Source of the DNA: Streptomyces endocoffeicus
Lineage (GTDB): Bacteria > Actinomycetota > Actinomycetes > Streptomycetales > Streptomycetaceae
Direction of reading: 5' to 3'
Assembly: GCF_016741935.1 (NCBI RefSeq)
Contig: NZ_JAERRG010000013.1
Location: forward strand, 124,001-188,000
DNA length: 64,000 nt
Below, in pieces: positions 32,868-41,522 of this stretch (positions are counted from its first letter, which is position 1; the number at the start of each line of letters is the position of its first letter). The position numbers and the translations under genes are program-made. Below the pieces are notes generated by a model. It was not told where the DNA came from. It worked only from the letters and a program-made list of their open reading frames with translations, and searched no databases.

Positions 32868-33863
32868 GTGCGGAAATGCAGATACGCTGGTCCCGTGCAC
32901 TCCGCTCCCCGCCCAGCCGCCGAGGATCCGGCCCCGCTTCCGCAGGCGGACCGCGGCAGGCTTGATCCGCGCAGGCTGCGCGCGGACGATCTTCGCTACC
33001 TGCTCGCGGTCGCCCGTACGGGGCGTCTGGTGGCCGCGGCCGACGCACTCGGCGTGGACCACACCACCGTGTCCCGCCGCATCACCGCCCTGGAGAAGAG
33101 CCTCGGCCTCCGGCTGATGGAACGCGGCTCCGAAGGCTGGGCCCTGACGGACGCCGGTAAGGCCGTCTCGGAGAGCGCACGCGCGATCGAGGACGCCCTG
33201 ACCCGCGTCGTCGACGCGGTGTCCGGTCGGGACACACCGTCGCTTCACGGCACCGTGCGGGTGAACGCCCCGGACGGCTTCGGCACCGTCTTCGCCACGC
33301 CCGCCCTGGCCCGGGTACGCCGACGCCATCCCGGGCTGCGGGCTGAGCTCATCACGGCGACGCGGCAGTTGACCATGCACCCGTCCGGCTTCGATCTCGC
33401 CCTGGCCATCGGCCGGACGCCGGGGAGCCGTCTGGTCACCGAGCACCTCACCGACTACGCATTGGGGCTGTACGCCGGCGACGAGTACCTCGCCCGGTGC
33501 GGAGCCCCCAAGGCCCTCGCCGACCTGCGGGAACACGCGCTGATCTTCTACATCGAGTCGATGCTCCAGGTCGGCGACCTGGACATCGAACGCCATCTGC
33601 CCGGAGTCACCCCCGCGTTCTCCTCCACGAACGTCTTCGCTCAGCTCGAAGCCACCCGCGTGGGGGCCGGCATCGGCGTGCTGCCGGCCTTCCTCGCCAA
33701 CCGGACCCGGCTCCGGCGGCTGCTGACCGACGAGGTCGACATCCGGCTGCCGATCACACTGGCCGTGCGGCGGGAAGCGGTCACCCATCCCGCCGTACGG
33801 GCCGTGCGCGACGCCCTGCATCAAGAGGTCGCCGACCGCGCCGCGGAACTGCTTCCCGAATAG
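32868..33863 (+). CDS. LysR-family transcriptional regulator
   Basis: A LysR regulator of about 330 aa. The winged helix is RRLRADDLRYLLAVARTGRL, ADALGVDHTTVSRRITALEK, and the effector domain has LHGTVRVNAPDGFGTVFATP, PSGFDLALAIGR and ATRVGAGIGVLPAFLAN. This style belongs to the group with VNAPDGFG-type domains. The start is uncertain: GTG 32868 or GTG 32895, neither with a clear ribosome site. It is divergent from the iron alcohol dehydrogenase over 109 bp, the classic LysR arrangement. Confidence 0.88.
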   Translation: MRKCRYAGPVHSAPRPAAEDPAPLPQADRGRLDPRRLRADDLRYLLAVARTGRLVAAADALGVDHTTVSRRITALEKSLGLRLMERGSEGWALTDAGKAVSESARAIEDALTRVVDAVSGRDTPSLHGTVRVNAPDGFGTVFATPALARVRRRHPGLRAELITATRQLTMHPSGFDLALAIGRTPGSRLVTEHLTDYALGLYAGDEYLARCGAPKALADLREHALIFYIESMLQVGDLDIERHLPGVTPAFSSTNVFAQLEATRVGAGIGVLPAFLANRTRLRRLLTDEVDIRLPITLAVRREAVTHPAVRAVRDALHQEVADRAAELLPE

Positions 33864-33887
33864 CCCGGCCTGGAATAGCCCGGCCTG
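33858..33887. repeat. 15-bp tandem duplication at the LysR stop codon
   Basis: GAATAGCCCGGCCTG occurs twice in tandem, with a third partial copy (AATAGCTCAGCCG) after it. The first copy contains the TAG stop of the LysR gene, so the duplication repeats the stop context. Confidence 0.7.
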
Positions 33888-33976
33888 AATAGCTCAGCCG
33901 GATTCCCCGGCCGCGCCGGCTCGCCGGTCGCCAGCCGCCAGCCGCTTTCCCAGCGCATCCATTCCCAGCACACCTG

Positions 33977-34008
33977 TTGACGTTGCCCCTGAGGGCAAGG
34001 CTTAGCGT
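33977..34008 (+). promoter_or_regulatory. MerR-type promoter (first copy)
   Basis: TTGACG, then a 19-bp spacer holding the dyad TTGCCC-N4-GGGCAA, then TTAGCG/TAGCGT. The over-long spacer with a central dyad is the hallmark of promoters activated by MerR-type regulators. It precedes the MFS fragment and is nearly identical to the copy at 34590-34621. Confidence 0.65.
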
Positions 34009-34048
34009 CCAGCCATTCCGCTGAGGCACACGCCGGAAGGTCGCCCCT

Positions 34049-34618
34049 GTGTATGGACAACGTCACGGCCTCCACCGCACTCCCCAAAACCGCACCGCAC
34101 CGACACACGTCATGGTCGCCCTGGTCGCCTTGTTCGGGACTTCCTACGTCGGCGACCGGCTGATGGGCAAGGGCGTCAGCTCCCGGGTCCATCGGGGCAT
34201 CATCCCGGGAGCGGCTCTGCTGATATGCGGTCTGTCCATGCTGTGTCTGCCCTGGATCGGAGCCCCAGGGCTCGTGGTCGCCGTCGTCTCGGTCGGGTAC
34301 GGAGTGGGCACCGTGGTCTTCCCGCTGCTGAACGCGGCCGTCTCGGAGATCTGTCCCAAGGAGCAGTTGGCCGGGACGCTCGGGGTGTTCCTGGCCGTCA
34401 TGAATTCCGGCGGCATCGTGGGACCGTACCTGGCCGGCCGGATCGTCGACACGACGTCCTCCCCGGCCTTCGGCTACGCACTGACCTTCCAGATTCTCGG
34501 CGCGGTCACGGTGGTCGGCGCGATCACCGCACTGCTCACCGTGAACCCGCCCCGGGATGCCCGGCGGGTGATGGCCGCCCGGGCGGCGCTTGACCTTGCC
34601 CCCGAGGGCAAGGTCTAG
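34049..34618 (+). pseudogene. MFS transporter fragment (C-terminal half)
   Basis: After about 20 non-homologous residues (MYGQRHGLHRTPQNRTAP), the frame encodes what looks like TM7-TM12 of a major facilitator: VMVALVALFGTSYVGDRLMG, SRVHRGIIPGAALLICGL, VSVGYGVGTVVFPLLNAAVS and LAVMNSGGIVGPYLAGRIVD. The first six helices are missing, so transport is not expected; 189 aa compares with a usual 400-450. The final codons overlap a MerR-type promoter, so the 3' end is also probably altered. Homologues are anion:cation or sugar-acid symporter-like MFS proteins. Confidence 0.68.
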
Positions 34619-34621
34619 CGT
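34590..34621 (+). promoter_or_regulatory. MerR-type promoter (second copy), before a merR stub
   Basis: TTGACC, a 19-bp spacer TTGCCCCCGAGGGCAAGGT with a TTGCCC/GGGCAA dyad, then CTAGCG. It differs from the copy 613 bp upstream at only a few positions. It directly precedes the truncated merR reading frame, as expected for an autoregulated merR promoter. Confidence 0.68.
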
Positions 34622-34638
34622 AAGACGAGGTGAACGGC

Positions 34639-34728
34639 ATGAAGATCAGTGAGCCGGCCCGTCGGGCCGACGTGACGACCAAGCCGGCTCAGGACCTGCT
34701 GGGCGTGTTCGTATCACCATTTACGTGA
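34639..34728 (+). pseudogene. Truncated MerR-family regulator (N-terminal stub)
   Basis: The 29-codon frame begins MKISEPARRADVTTK, the start of a MerR helix-turn-helix (family form: MKISELARRAGVTTKAVRYY), then diverges and stops. Only the first helix and turn remain. With the MerR-type promoter 18 bp upstream this is clearly the ruin of an autoregulated merR gene. The PaiB-like gene starts 10 bp later. Confidence 0.62.
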
Positions 34729-34738
34729 AAGGTTATCC

Positions 34739-35383
34739 ATGTACGTCCCCGAACACTTCGTGCCCGACGAGGCGTCGATCCGTGACCTGCTGACCAACCA
34801 CGGCGCGTCCGACCTGATCACCCCGACCCCGCAGGGCCTCCTCGCCACCCTGCTGCCCTTCGAGTACGACCCGGACGCCGGGGAACACGGGGCCCTCATC
34901 GGGCACATGGCACGCGGCAACGACCAGTGGCGCCAGCCGGTCCAGGGCGAGGCCATGGTGATCGTCCGCGGGCCCGAGGCGTATGTGACGCCGTCGTGGT
35001 ACCCGACCAAGGAGGAGCACCACCGCGTGGTGCCGACCTGGAACTACATGATCGCCCACGTGTACGGACAGTTCGTCGTACACGACGATCCCGTCTGGAT
35101 CGAGGCGCAGATCCGCCGCCTGACCGACCGGCACGAGACCGGCAACGCCGAGCCCTGGTCCGTCGACCAGGCCCCGGCCAAGTTCGTCGAGCGGCAGCTG
35201 CGCGCCGTCGTCGGCGTCGAGGTGGTCATCAGCCGCGTCGAGGCCAAGTTCAAGCTCAGCCAGAACCAGCCGCGGGAGAACGTCGAGGGTGTCATCGCGG
35301 GCCTCGAGGCCCGCGGACGGGCCGACGACGACGCCGTCGCCGCGGCGGTACGTGCCCACAACCCGCACGGCACCGCCTCCTGA
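34739..35383 (+). CDS. PaiB-family FMN-binding protein
   Basis: A 214-aa protein of the PaiB (FMN-binding negative transcriptional regulator) family with a split-barrel flavin fold. Landmarks are the opening MYVPEHFVPDE, LLATLLPFEYDP, ALIGHMARGNDQWR, AYVTPSWYPTKEEHHRVVPT and the conserved WNYMIAHVYG. Relatives were described in Bacillus as repressors of sporulation and protease genes, but many are probably FMN enzymes. ATG 34739 has GAAAGG upstream. It is just after the merR stub and 70 bp before a VanB-type reductase, with which it may share a transcript. Confidence 0.88.
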   Translation: MYVPEHFVPDEASIRDLLTNHGASDLITPTPQGLLATLLPFEYDPDAGEHGALIGHMARGNDQWRQPVQGEAMVIVRGPEAYVTPSWYPTKEEHHRVVPTWNYMIAHVYGQFVVHDDPVWIEAQIRRLTDRHETGNAEPWSVDQAPAKFVERQLRAVVGVEVVISRVEAKFKLSQNQPRENVEGVIAGLEARGRADDDAVAAAVRAHNPHGTAS

Positions 35384-35453
35384 TCACCGCCGCACGACGC
35401 CTCATGCCCCGCGCCGGCACCGGATGCCGACGCGGGGCCCGAGAGGACCCCTG

Positions 35454-36416
35454 ATGACCACAGCCAACACCGACGTCGAACTCGACCTCGTGGTGGCTCG
35501 TCGTACCGACGAGGCCCACGCGGTCGTCTCCCTCGAACTGCGACGGCCCGACGGCGCCCCGCTTCCCTCCTGGACCCCCGGCGCCCACGTCGACCTGATC
35601 CTCGAGAACGGCCTCGTACGCCAGTACTCCCTGTGCTCCACCCCCCACGACCCGCACGCGTGGCGCATCGGCATCCTGCACGTGCGTGACGGCCGCGGCG
35701 GCTCCCGCCACATCCACGGCACCCTGCACGAAGGCACGGCCCTCCGGGTGCGCGGACCGCGCAACAACTTCCCCCTCCTCCCCGCCGAGCGCCACGTGTT
35801 CATCGCCGGCGGCATCGGCATCACGCCGATCCTCCCCATGCTGGAGGAGGCCGAACGGCAGGGGTCGGACTGGGAGCTGGTCTACGGCGGGCGCTCGCGG
35901 GAGTCGATGGCCTTCCGCGAGGAGCTCCTGAAGCGCTACCCGGACCGGGTCCGCCTCCACCCGCAGGACCAGCACGGCATGCTCGACCTCGACGCGCTCC
36001 TCGGCACCCCCCGGCCGGAAACCCTGGTCTACTGCTGCGGTCCCGAGGGCCTCCTCGGAGCCGTCGAGGACCGTTGCACCGCCTGGCCGGACGGCACCCT
36101 GCACCTGGAGCGGTTCATCGTCAGGGAACAGCCGGCCCCGCTCCGGACCGAAACGTTCGAGGCCGAGCTGGCGAAGTCGGGCATCACGGTGACCGTACCG
36201 CCGGACAGGTCGATACTCGAAGTCGTCGAGGCAGCCGGAGTCAAGGTCCCCACTTCCTGCCGGGAGGGCATCTGCGGCACCTGCGAGACAGACGTCCTGG
36301 CGGGCGTCGTGGACCACCGCGACTCCGTCCTCACCCCCGAGGAGCAGGCCGCTCACGACACGATGATGGTCTGTGTCTCCCGCGCGGCGTGCCCGCGGCT
36401 GGTGCTGAGTCTCTGA
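35454..36416 (+). CDS. PDR/VanB-type flavin [2Fe-2S] oxygenase reductase
   Basis: A 320-aa reductase of the phthalate-dioxygenase-reductase/VanB class. An FMN-binding barrel comes first (SWTPGAHVDLIL, VRQYSLCSTPHD), then an NAD domain (FIAGGIGITPILPMLEEA, ETLVYCCGPEGLL), then a C-terminal plant-type ferredoxin with SCREGICGTCETDV and a later MMVCVS cysteine, all four cluster ligands present. It would pass electrons from NADH to a Rieske oxygenase, but no oxygenase subunit is in the window. ATG 35454 has GAGAGG upstream. The next gene is broken, so the partner may have been lost. Confidence 0.9.
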   Translation: MTTANTDVELDLVVARRTDEAHAVVSLELRRPDGAPLPSWTPGAHVDLILENGLVRQYSLCSTPHDPHAWRIGILHVRDGRGGSRHIHGTLHEGTALRVRGPRNNFPLLPAERHVFIAGGIGITPILPMLEEAERQGSDWELVYGGRSRESMAFREELLKRYPDRVRLHPQDQHGMLDLDALLGTPRPETLVYCCGPEGLLGAVEDRCTAWPDGTLHLERFIVREQPAPLRTETFEAELAKSGITVTVPPDRSILEVVEAAGVKVPTSCREGICGTCETDVLAGVVDHRDSVLTPEEQAAHDTMMVCVSRAACPRLVLSL

Positions 36417-36424
36417 AGGCCGCC

Positions 36425-37109
36425 GTGTTACTGACGCCTCAAGGCTCGATCGGCGCCCTCGGCTCCACCGGGGGCTACGCCTACCTCACCCGCGAGCAAC
36501 GCGCTCGCATCACGGAGATCGCGGTGCGGGCCGCCGATGGCGTGCCGGTCATGGCGGGCATCGGCGCATTGCGGACCTCGCAGGTCCTTGCCCTGGCCGA
36601 GGACGCCCAAAAGGTGGGCGTCTCCGCAGTCCTGCTCGCCCCGATGAGCTATCAGCCCCTCACCGAGGACGAGGTATTCGGCCTATACGAGGATCCCTGG
36701 CGTCTCCGACGATCCGGCCCGGGCCACGGCCCGCGTCAACGCCTTGCGATCGCTGATCCCCGAGACGGTCACCATCGGCGTGAGCGGCGACTGGACGGCC
36801 GCCGACGGGCTGAACGCCGGGTGCGACGCCTGGTACTCCGTCATCGGCGGGCTCTTCCCGCGGACCGCCCTGGCCCTCATCCGCGCCGCTCAGGCCGGTG
36901 ATGCGGCAGGGGCGACAGCCCTGTCCAACCAGCTGGAGCCGCTGTGGGCGCTGTTCCGCCGGCACGGCAGTCTGCGGGTCATGTCCGCCGCCGCCCACCA
37001 CCTCGGCCTGATCGAAGAGCCGAACCTGCCGCTTCCCCTGCGCGGGCCGGCCCCGGAGGCCCGCCGCGAGGTCAGTGCGGCGCTGGACGCCGTCGGGCTC
37101 ACCGCCTGA
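36425..37109 (+). pseudogene. Dihydrodipicolinate-synthase-family gene with internal deletion and frameshift
   Basis: Two frames together cover a DHDPS/NAL-family aldolase. The first reads SIGALGSTGGYAYLTREQRA, VPVMAGIGALRTSQVLALAE, VGVSAVLLAPMSYQPLTEDE, VFGLYED. The second resumes as IPGVSDDPARATARVNALRS, LIPETVTIGVSGDW, CDAWYSVIGGLFPRTAL and a normal C-terminus. About 45 residues between them, where the family has its Tyr and Schiff-base Lys, are gone, and the junction near 36690 also shifts frame. The first 30 or so residues are missing as well, next to the reductase stop. Catalysis is impossible. Confidence 0.72.
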
Positions 37110-37309
37110 ACCGGTCTCCGGTTGCTGAGTGAGTAAACGAACCGACGGTATGTGTGGGAAATTCTTATCAGATTCCTTGCTCCACGCTGTCACCACACTG
37201 GCTATGCGTTGTAGTGCGCGGTTCTAGGGTTTTGGCATTCGCGGACGCCAGAACTCGGCGGTCCGTTCGCCGATTGGCGGTTGCCGCCCACTTTCCCTGG
37301 AGGACCCTT

Positions 37310-37726
37310 ATGAACGCCAAGATCCGCGCGCTTGCCGCCGTCCCGGCCATCGCCCTCGTACTCTCGCTCTCCGCCTGCGGCGGCTCGGACTCGAAGGACG
37401 ACGCGAAGGACACGGCGGCCGAATCCGCCGCCCCGGCCGGGGACGCCGCGGCCGCGGGTGGTGCCGCGGGTGGCGAGGCGGGCGGTGGTGACGACGACGG
37501 AAAGGTGGAGCCACCCCTGACCGGGGAGATCAAGTCCAAGGCCGAGAAGGCGGCGGTGGCCGCGCACCCCGGCACCGTCCTGAAGTCGGAAGAGGACCAG
37601 GAGAACCCCGGTCTCTACGCGGTCGAGGTGAAGAAGGCCGACGGCACATCGATAGAGGTCTACCTCGACAAGAGCTTCAAGGTCGTCAAGACCAAGGAGG
37701 AGGGCACCGAGGAAAACGAAGGCTGA
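37310..37726 (+). CDS. PepSY-domain lipoprotein
   Basis: A 138-aa lipoprotein. The signal peptide ends in LSLSAC with Cys23 lipidated. A Gly/Ala/Asp-rich linker of about 45 residues leads to one PepSY-like domain (EIKSKAEKAAVAAHPGTVLK, PGLYAVEVKKADGTSIEVYL). PepSY domains are thought to inhibit peptidases or sense the envelope. ATG 37310 has GGAGG at 37299-37303. It sits 93 bp before an OmpR/histidine-kinase pair, a common arrangement in Streptomyces in which the lipoprotein is either a target or an accessory of the sensor. Confidence 0.82.
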   Translation: MNAKIRALAAVPAIALVLSLSACGGSDSKDDAKDTAAESAAPAGDAAAAGGAAGGEAGGGDDDGKVEPPLTGEIKSKAEKAAVAAHPGTVLKSEEDQENPGLYAVEVKKADGTSIEVYLDKSFKVVKTKEEGTEENEG

Positions 37727-37819
37727 CCACCTCGGGAAAGCCTTATCGGTGTCATCAACCCTTGAGCGGTTCCGGTGATTTCGCCACCCGGCGGATCCGA
37801 GGTCTGTGACCCTGTCGAC

Positions 37820-38599
37820 ATGCGTGTCTTGCTCATCGAGGACGACGACCGGGTGGCCGGACCGGTGGTGGAGGGGCTGAACCGCTTCGGGTTCACCGTG
37901 GACCACGCCCGTACCGGCGCCGACGGCCTGGCCGCCGCCGCCGGAGCGGAGATGGTACTGCTGGATTTGGGGCTCCCCGACATGGACGGCATCGACGTCT
38001 GCCGGGCCCTCAGAGCCCGCTCCCAGATTCCCATCATCATGATCACCGCACGGAGCGACGAGGTCGACCGCGTGCTCGGCCTGGAACTCGGTGCGGATGA
38101 CTACCTCTCCAAGCCCTTCGGCGTACGGGAGTTGGTCGCCCGCATCAGGGCCGTCACCCGGCGCGCCCGGCCCACCGCCCCGGGCATCGACCAGGCGACC
38201 CCGGACGTCAGCCGGACCGCACCGGACCCGGTGGGCGGATTCGCTTCGGGACATGCCGCCGGACCTCAGCACCTGGGGCCGCTCACCATCGACCGCCGGG
38301 CCCGCCAGGTGACGCTTCACCAGGAATCGGTCGCACTGGCCCCCAAGGAGTTCGACCTGCTCGCCTACCTCGCCGAGGATCCGGGCGCGGTCTACTCCCG
38401 CCAGCAGATCCTCGACACCGTATGGGAAGCCAACTTCTTCGGCCCCACCAAGACCCTCGATGTGCACGTAGCCGGGGTGCGCCGCAAACTCGGCGACTCC
38501 TCCTGGATCGACAACATCCGTGGCGTCGGTTACCGCCTCACCCTGCCCCCCGAAGCGCCCGGTGCCACCTCACCGGAGAGCCTGGGAGAAACCCGGTGA
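37820..38599 (+). CDS. OmpR-family response regulator
   Basis: A 259-aa response regulator. The receiver domain has LLIEDDDRVAG with the acidic pair, the phospho-acceptor Asp in LLDLGLPDMDG, and the Lys in DDYLSKPFG. After a Pro/Ala-rich linker the OmpR winged helix follows (LAPKEFDLLAYLAEDPGAVY, SRQQILDTVW, KTLDVHVAGVRRKLG, IRGVGYRL). ATG 37820 fits the family start; no strong ribosome site is visible. It overlaps the kinase by GTGA, so the pair is translationally coupled. Confidence 0.92.
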   Translation: MRVLLIEDDDRVAGPVVEGLNRFGFTVDHARTGADGLAAAAGAEMVLLDLGLPDMDGIDVCRALRARSQIPIIMITARSDEVDRVLGLELGADDYLSKPFGVRELVARIRAVTRRARPTAPGIDQATPDVSRTAPDPVGGFASGHAAGPQHLGPLTIDRRARQVTLHQESVALAPKEFDLLAYLAEDPGAVYSRQQILDTVWEANFFGPTKTLDVHVAGVRRKLGDSSWIDNIRGVGYRLTLPPEAPGATSPESLGETR

Positions 38600-40047
38600 C
38601 ACACCGCCTCCTCCTCAGCTACCTCAGCCTGACACTGCTGGTGCTGCTGTGCCTCGAAGTGCCGTTCGGGTATGTGTACGCCAGTGAGCGGATGTCCCGC
38701 TTCTCCCATACCGGCCGACAGGGCGCGGTCATGCTGGCCGAGGTGCTGGAGGAGAACGTCGAGGAGGACGCCGCCTCCGACGTACCTCAGCTGGCGGCGA
38801 GGTTCGCACGCGGCACCGACAGCCATGTGATCGTCGTGGACCGCACCGGAAAGGTGCTGACGGATTCTCGCGGCACCCTCTCCACCGGAACGGACCTCTC
38901 CGCCGATCCGGACATCGCCGGCGCACTGCGCAACCGATCCACCACGGGCACCCGCCAGGATCCCGTGCTGGACGGCGAAGCCCTCTCCGTCACCATGCCG
39001 GGAAGTTCCGGAACCACCGTCCGCTGTGCCGTACGCGTCACCTACCCCCTGGCCACGGTCAACCAGAAGATCCATGACGCCTGGCTGGTGCTGGCCGCCG
39101 CCGGGGTCGGCGTCCTGGCCGCCGTCGCCCTGATCGCGCTCGCCCTCGCCCGCTGGATCACCCGCCCGGTCCGGGCCCTGGAACGTGCCACCACCCAACT
39201 CGCCAACGGCACCCTCACGGATCCGCCCGCCACCGACCTCGGCCCACCCGAGCTCCGACGGCTCGCCTCCTCCTTCACCCACACCGCCTCCCGACTCCAG
39301 CATCTGCTGCGCGCCCAGGAGGCGTTCGCCTCCGAAGCCTCCCACCAGCTGAAGACGCCCCTGACCTCACTGCGTCTGCGACTGGAGAACTTCGAGCCCT
39401 ACCTCGACCCCCGCGCCCGGGGCAGCCTCGACGAGGCCGTAGGCGAGGTGGAACGGCTCGGCCGCATGGTGCAAGGCCTGCTCGCCCTCGCACGGCTGGA
39501 GAGCTCCGCCACCACCCCCGAACCCACCGACCTGGACACCGTCGTCGCCGATCGGGCGGCCATGTGGACCGCCTTCGCCGCCGAACACCTCGTCGACATC
39601 GCGGTCTTGGGCCCCAGCGTCGGCCAGGTGTGGGCGATCCCCGGCGCTCTGGAGCAGATCATCGACAACCTGCTCTCCAACGCGCTGCGGATCTCACCCC
39701 CCGGATCCGTCATCACCCTCGCGAAAACCCCGGTGGGCGAGGATCCCCGCGCCCCGGCGGACATCGCACTGCATGTGATGGACCAAGGCCCCGGCATGAG
39801 CGAGAGCGAACGGCGACGCGCGTTCGACCGCTTCTGGCGCGCCGCGGACGCCTACCACGACGGCACCGGACTGGGCCTGCCCATAGTCCAGCAGCTCACC
39901 CGCGCCGGCGGCGGCGACATCGCCCTGGACGCCGCGCCCGGCGGCGGCCTGGACGCCATCGTCCGCCTGAAAACGGCCGACACCCGCCGCCCACCCACGG
40001 CCGCCCGCGCCCGGCACGATGCCACGCCACCCGCACGGATGGGCTGA
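38596..40047 (+). CDS. Sensor histidine kinase, partner of the OmpR regulator
   Basis: A 483-aa membrane kinase. TM1 (LLLSYLSLTLLVLLCLEVPF) and TM2 (about 160-185) flank an extracytoplasmic sensor of roughly 130 residues. A HAMP domain follows, then the HisKA box ASEASHQLKTPLTSLRLRLE with the phospho-His, and HATPase_c with the N-box EQIIDNLLSNALRIS, DQGPGMSE and GTGLGLPIVQQL. GTG 38596 overlaps the regulator stop. The kinase ends at a stem-loop shared with the convergent phosphatase gene. Its signal is unknown; the PepSY lipoprotein upstream hints at envelope sensing. Confidence 0.92.
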   Translation: MTHRLLLSYLSLTLLVLLCLEVPFGYVYASERMSRFSHTGRQGAVMLAEVLEENVEEDAASDVPQLAARFARGTDSHVIVVDRTGKVLTDSRGTLSTGTDLSADPDIAGALRNRSTTGTRQDPVLDGEALSVTMPGSSGTTVRCAVRVTYPLATVNQKIHDAWLVLAAAGVGVLAAVALIALALARWITRPVRALERATTQLANGTLTDPPATDLGPPELRRLASSFTHTASRLQHLLRAQEAFASEASHQLKTPLTSLRLRLENFEPYLDPRARGSLDEAVGEVERLGRMVQGLLALARLESSATTPEPTDLDTVVADRAAMWTAFAAEHLVDIAVLGPSVGQVWAIPGALEQIIDNLLSNALRISPPGSVITLAKTPVGEDPRAPADIALHVMDQGPGMSESERRRAFDRFWRAADAYHDGTGLGLPIVQQLTRAGGGDIALDAAPGGGLDAIVRLKTADTRRPPTAARARHDATPPARMG

Positions 40048-40080
40048 GGAGGGGAGGCCGGTGGTGGCCATCCCCTCCTC
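40046..40080. terminator. Bidirectional stem-loop between kinase and alkaline phosphatase
   Basis: GAGGAGGGGA at 40046-40055 pairs perfectly with TCCCCTCCTC at 40071-40080, with an inner GGCC pairing. It overlaps the kinase stop and precedes the convergent phosphatase stop. Confidence 0.65.
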
Positions 40081-40091
40081 GGCGTGTGCGG

Positions 40092-41447
40092 TCAGCGCAG
40101 GCGCAGGGCCTCGCGGACGGTGGTGAACAGGTCGGTCTGGTTGGTCACACCGAGGACGCGGTACGCCTCGGGCCCCTGGGCGGCGATGCGCACCTGGGTG
40201 CCGGTGTGCTCCTGGGACTGACCCGGGGTGTTGGTGGAGTAGTTGACCTTGAGCTGCTGGCCCTCATCGGTGACGAGGGTGGAGGACAGACCGGGCGGGG
40301 TGGCCTCCAGCGGCACGATCTGGCTGGTGTGGCCGTGGTCGGCGGTGGTGACCACGAGGGTGTCCGGGTGCTTGGCGGCGTAGTCGCGGGCCACCTTCAC
40401 CGCGCGGTCGAAGGCGGCGGTCTCGCCGATCTGGCCGCACGGGTCGGCCGCGTGGTCCTGCTTGTCGATGGAGGCGCCCTCGACCTGGAGGAAGAAGCCG
40501 TTCTTGGAGTGCTTCTGCTTGGCCTCCAGCAGCTGGATCGCCTTGGTGGCGGAGTCGGCCAGGCTCGGCGTGGCCGCCGGGCGGCTGGAGTTGGAGGTCA
40601 CACACCGCTGAGGGGCCGTTCCGCCGACCGCGGCCGCCTTGCCGGTCCATTCCACCGGAACGTTGCCGGAGGCGAACAGGCCCAGCACGGGCTTGCCGGG
40701 CTTGGCGTTCTTCATGCCCGCGTCGTCGGTGACGACCTGGTAGCCGAGCTTCTGCGCCTGCTCGGTGACGGTCATGCCCTTGAACGCGCCGTCGGTGACC
40801 TTCTGGTCGAACCGCGCCTTGCCGCCGCCGAGGAGGACGTCGACCTTGTGGTTCACGGACTGTTCGGCGATCGAGCCGGGGCCGCCCGCGGCGATCGTGT
40901 CGGCGGGGCACTTGGCCATGTCGGCCGGGCCCTGGCAGGAGCGGTCGGTGGCGTGGGAGGCGAGCACCGCGGGGGTGGCGTCGGTGAGCTCGGAGGTGGT
41001 GACGCTGCCGGTGGCGTACCCGTTCTTCTGCGCGAGCTCCAGGACCGTCGGGACCGCCTTGTCGGTGCCCGGCGTCTTGGAGATGCGTCCGTTGACGGTC
41101 TTCTGGCCGGTCGCCCAGCCGGTGCCGCTGGCGGCGGAGTCGGTGACGTAGTCCGGGGTGCCGTCGGCGTGGACCGCGTAGGTGGTGTAGGCGCCGGTGA
41201 GCGGGAACTTGTCCAGGTTCAGCCGGCCGTCGGCCCCGACCGTGTAGTCACGGGCCAGCGTCATCTCCGAGTCACCCATGCCGTCGCCGATCAGCAGGAT
41301 GACGTTCTTCGCCTTCCCGCCCTCGATGGCGCTCCGGGCCTGCTCCTTGCTGTCGAAGGCGCCGGCGGTGGTGGTGGCGGCCACGGCGGCGGCGGCGAGA
41401 ACCGTGGCGGTGGCGAGGGTGAGGTGACGACGGGAGGGTCTGTGCAT
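40092..41447 (-). CDS. phoA: Secreted alkaline phosphatase (PhoA family)
   Basis: A 451-aa phosphomonoesterase. The signal peptide (MHRPSRRHLTLATATVLAAA) is followed by the metal-site strand NVILLIGDGMGDSEMTLARD, the nucleophile region YVTDSAASGTGWATG, EGASIDKQDHAADPCGQI, the zinc ligand pair in TTADHGHTSQ and the final His in EHTGTQVRI. All metal and nucleophile motifs appear intact. ATG 41447 has AAGGAG; the longer frame would displace the signal peptide. In streptomycetes such enzymes are induced by PhoP under phosphate limitation; one GTTCACC box (41516-41522) lies upstream. It shares a terminator with the convergent kinase. Confidence 0.92.
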   Translation of the reverse strand: MHRPSRRHLTLATATVLAAAAVAATTTAGAFDSKEQARSAIEGGKAKNVILLIGDGMGDSEMTLARDYTVGADGRLNLDKFPLTGAYTTYAVHADGTPDYVTDSAASGTGWATGQKTVNGRISKTPGTDKAVPTVLELAQKNGYATGSVTTSELTDATPAVLASHATDRSCQGPADMAKCPADTIAAGGPGSIAEQSVNHKVDVLLGGGKARFDQKVTDGAFKGMTVTEQAQKLGYQVVTDDAGMKNAKPGKPVLGLFASGNVPVEWTGKAAAVGGTAPQRCVTSNSSRPAATPSLADSATKAIQLLEAKQKHSKNGFFLQVEGASIDKQDHAADPCGQIGETAAFDRAVKVARDYAAKHPDTLVVTTADHGHTSQIVPLEATPPGLSSTLVTDEGQQLKVNYSTNTPGQSQEHTGTQVRIAAQGPEAYRVLGVTNQTDLFTTVREALRLR

Positions 41448-41515
41448 GGGGTGCAACTCCTTGAAGCGTGCGGAGACAGGTGCTGATGCCAACGGACCCC
41501 AAACCATCAGCTATT

Positions 41516-41522
41516 GGTGAAC
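41516..41522 (-). promoter_or_regulatory. Possible PHO-box half repeat upstream of phoA
   Basis: The minus strand reads GTTCACC, the core of the Streptomyces PhoP direct repeat, about 70 bp before the phosphatase start. A second repeat 11 bp away is weak (CTGATGG), so this is only suggestive. Confidence 0.3.

Noticed and set aside
37110..37309. Regulatory content of the spacer before the PepSY lipoprotein
   Set aside because: The stretch is less GC-rich and probably holds the promoter, but I found no convincing -35/-10 pair or palindrome.
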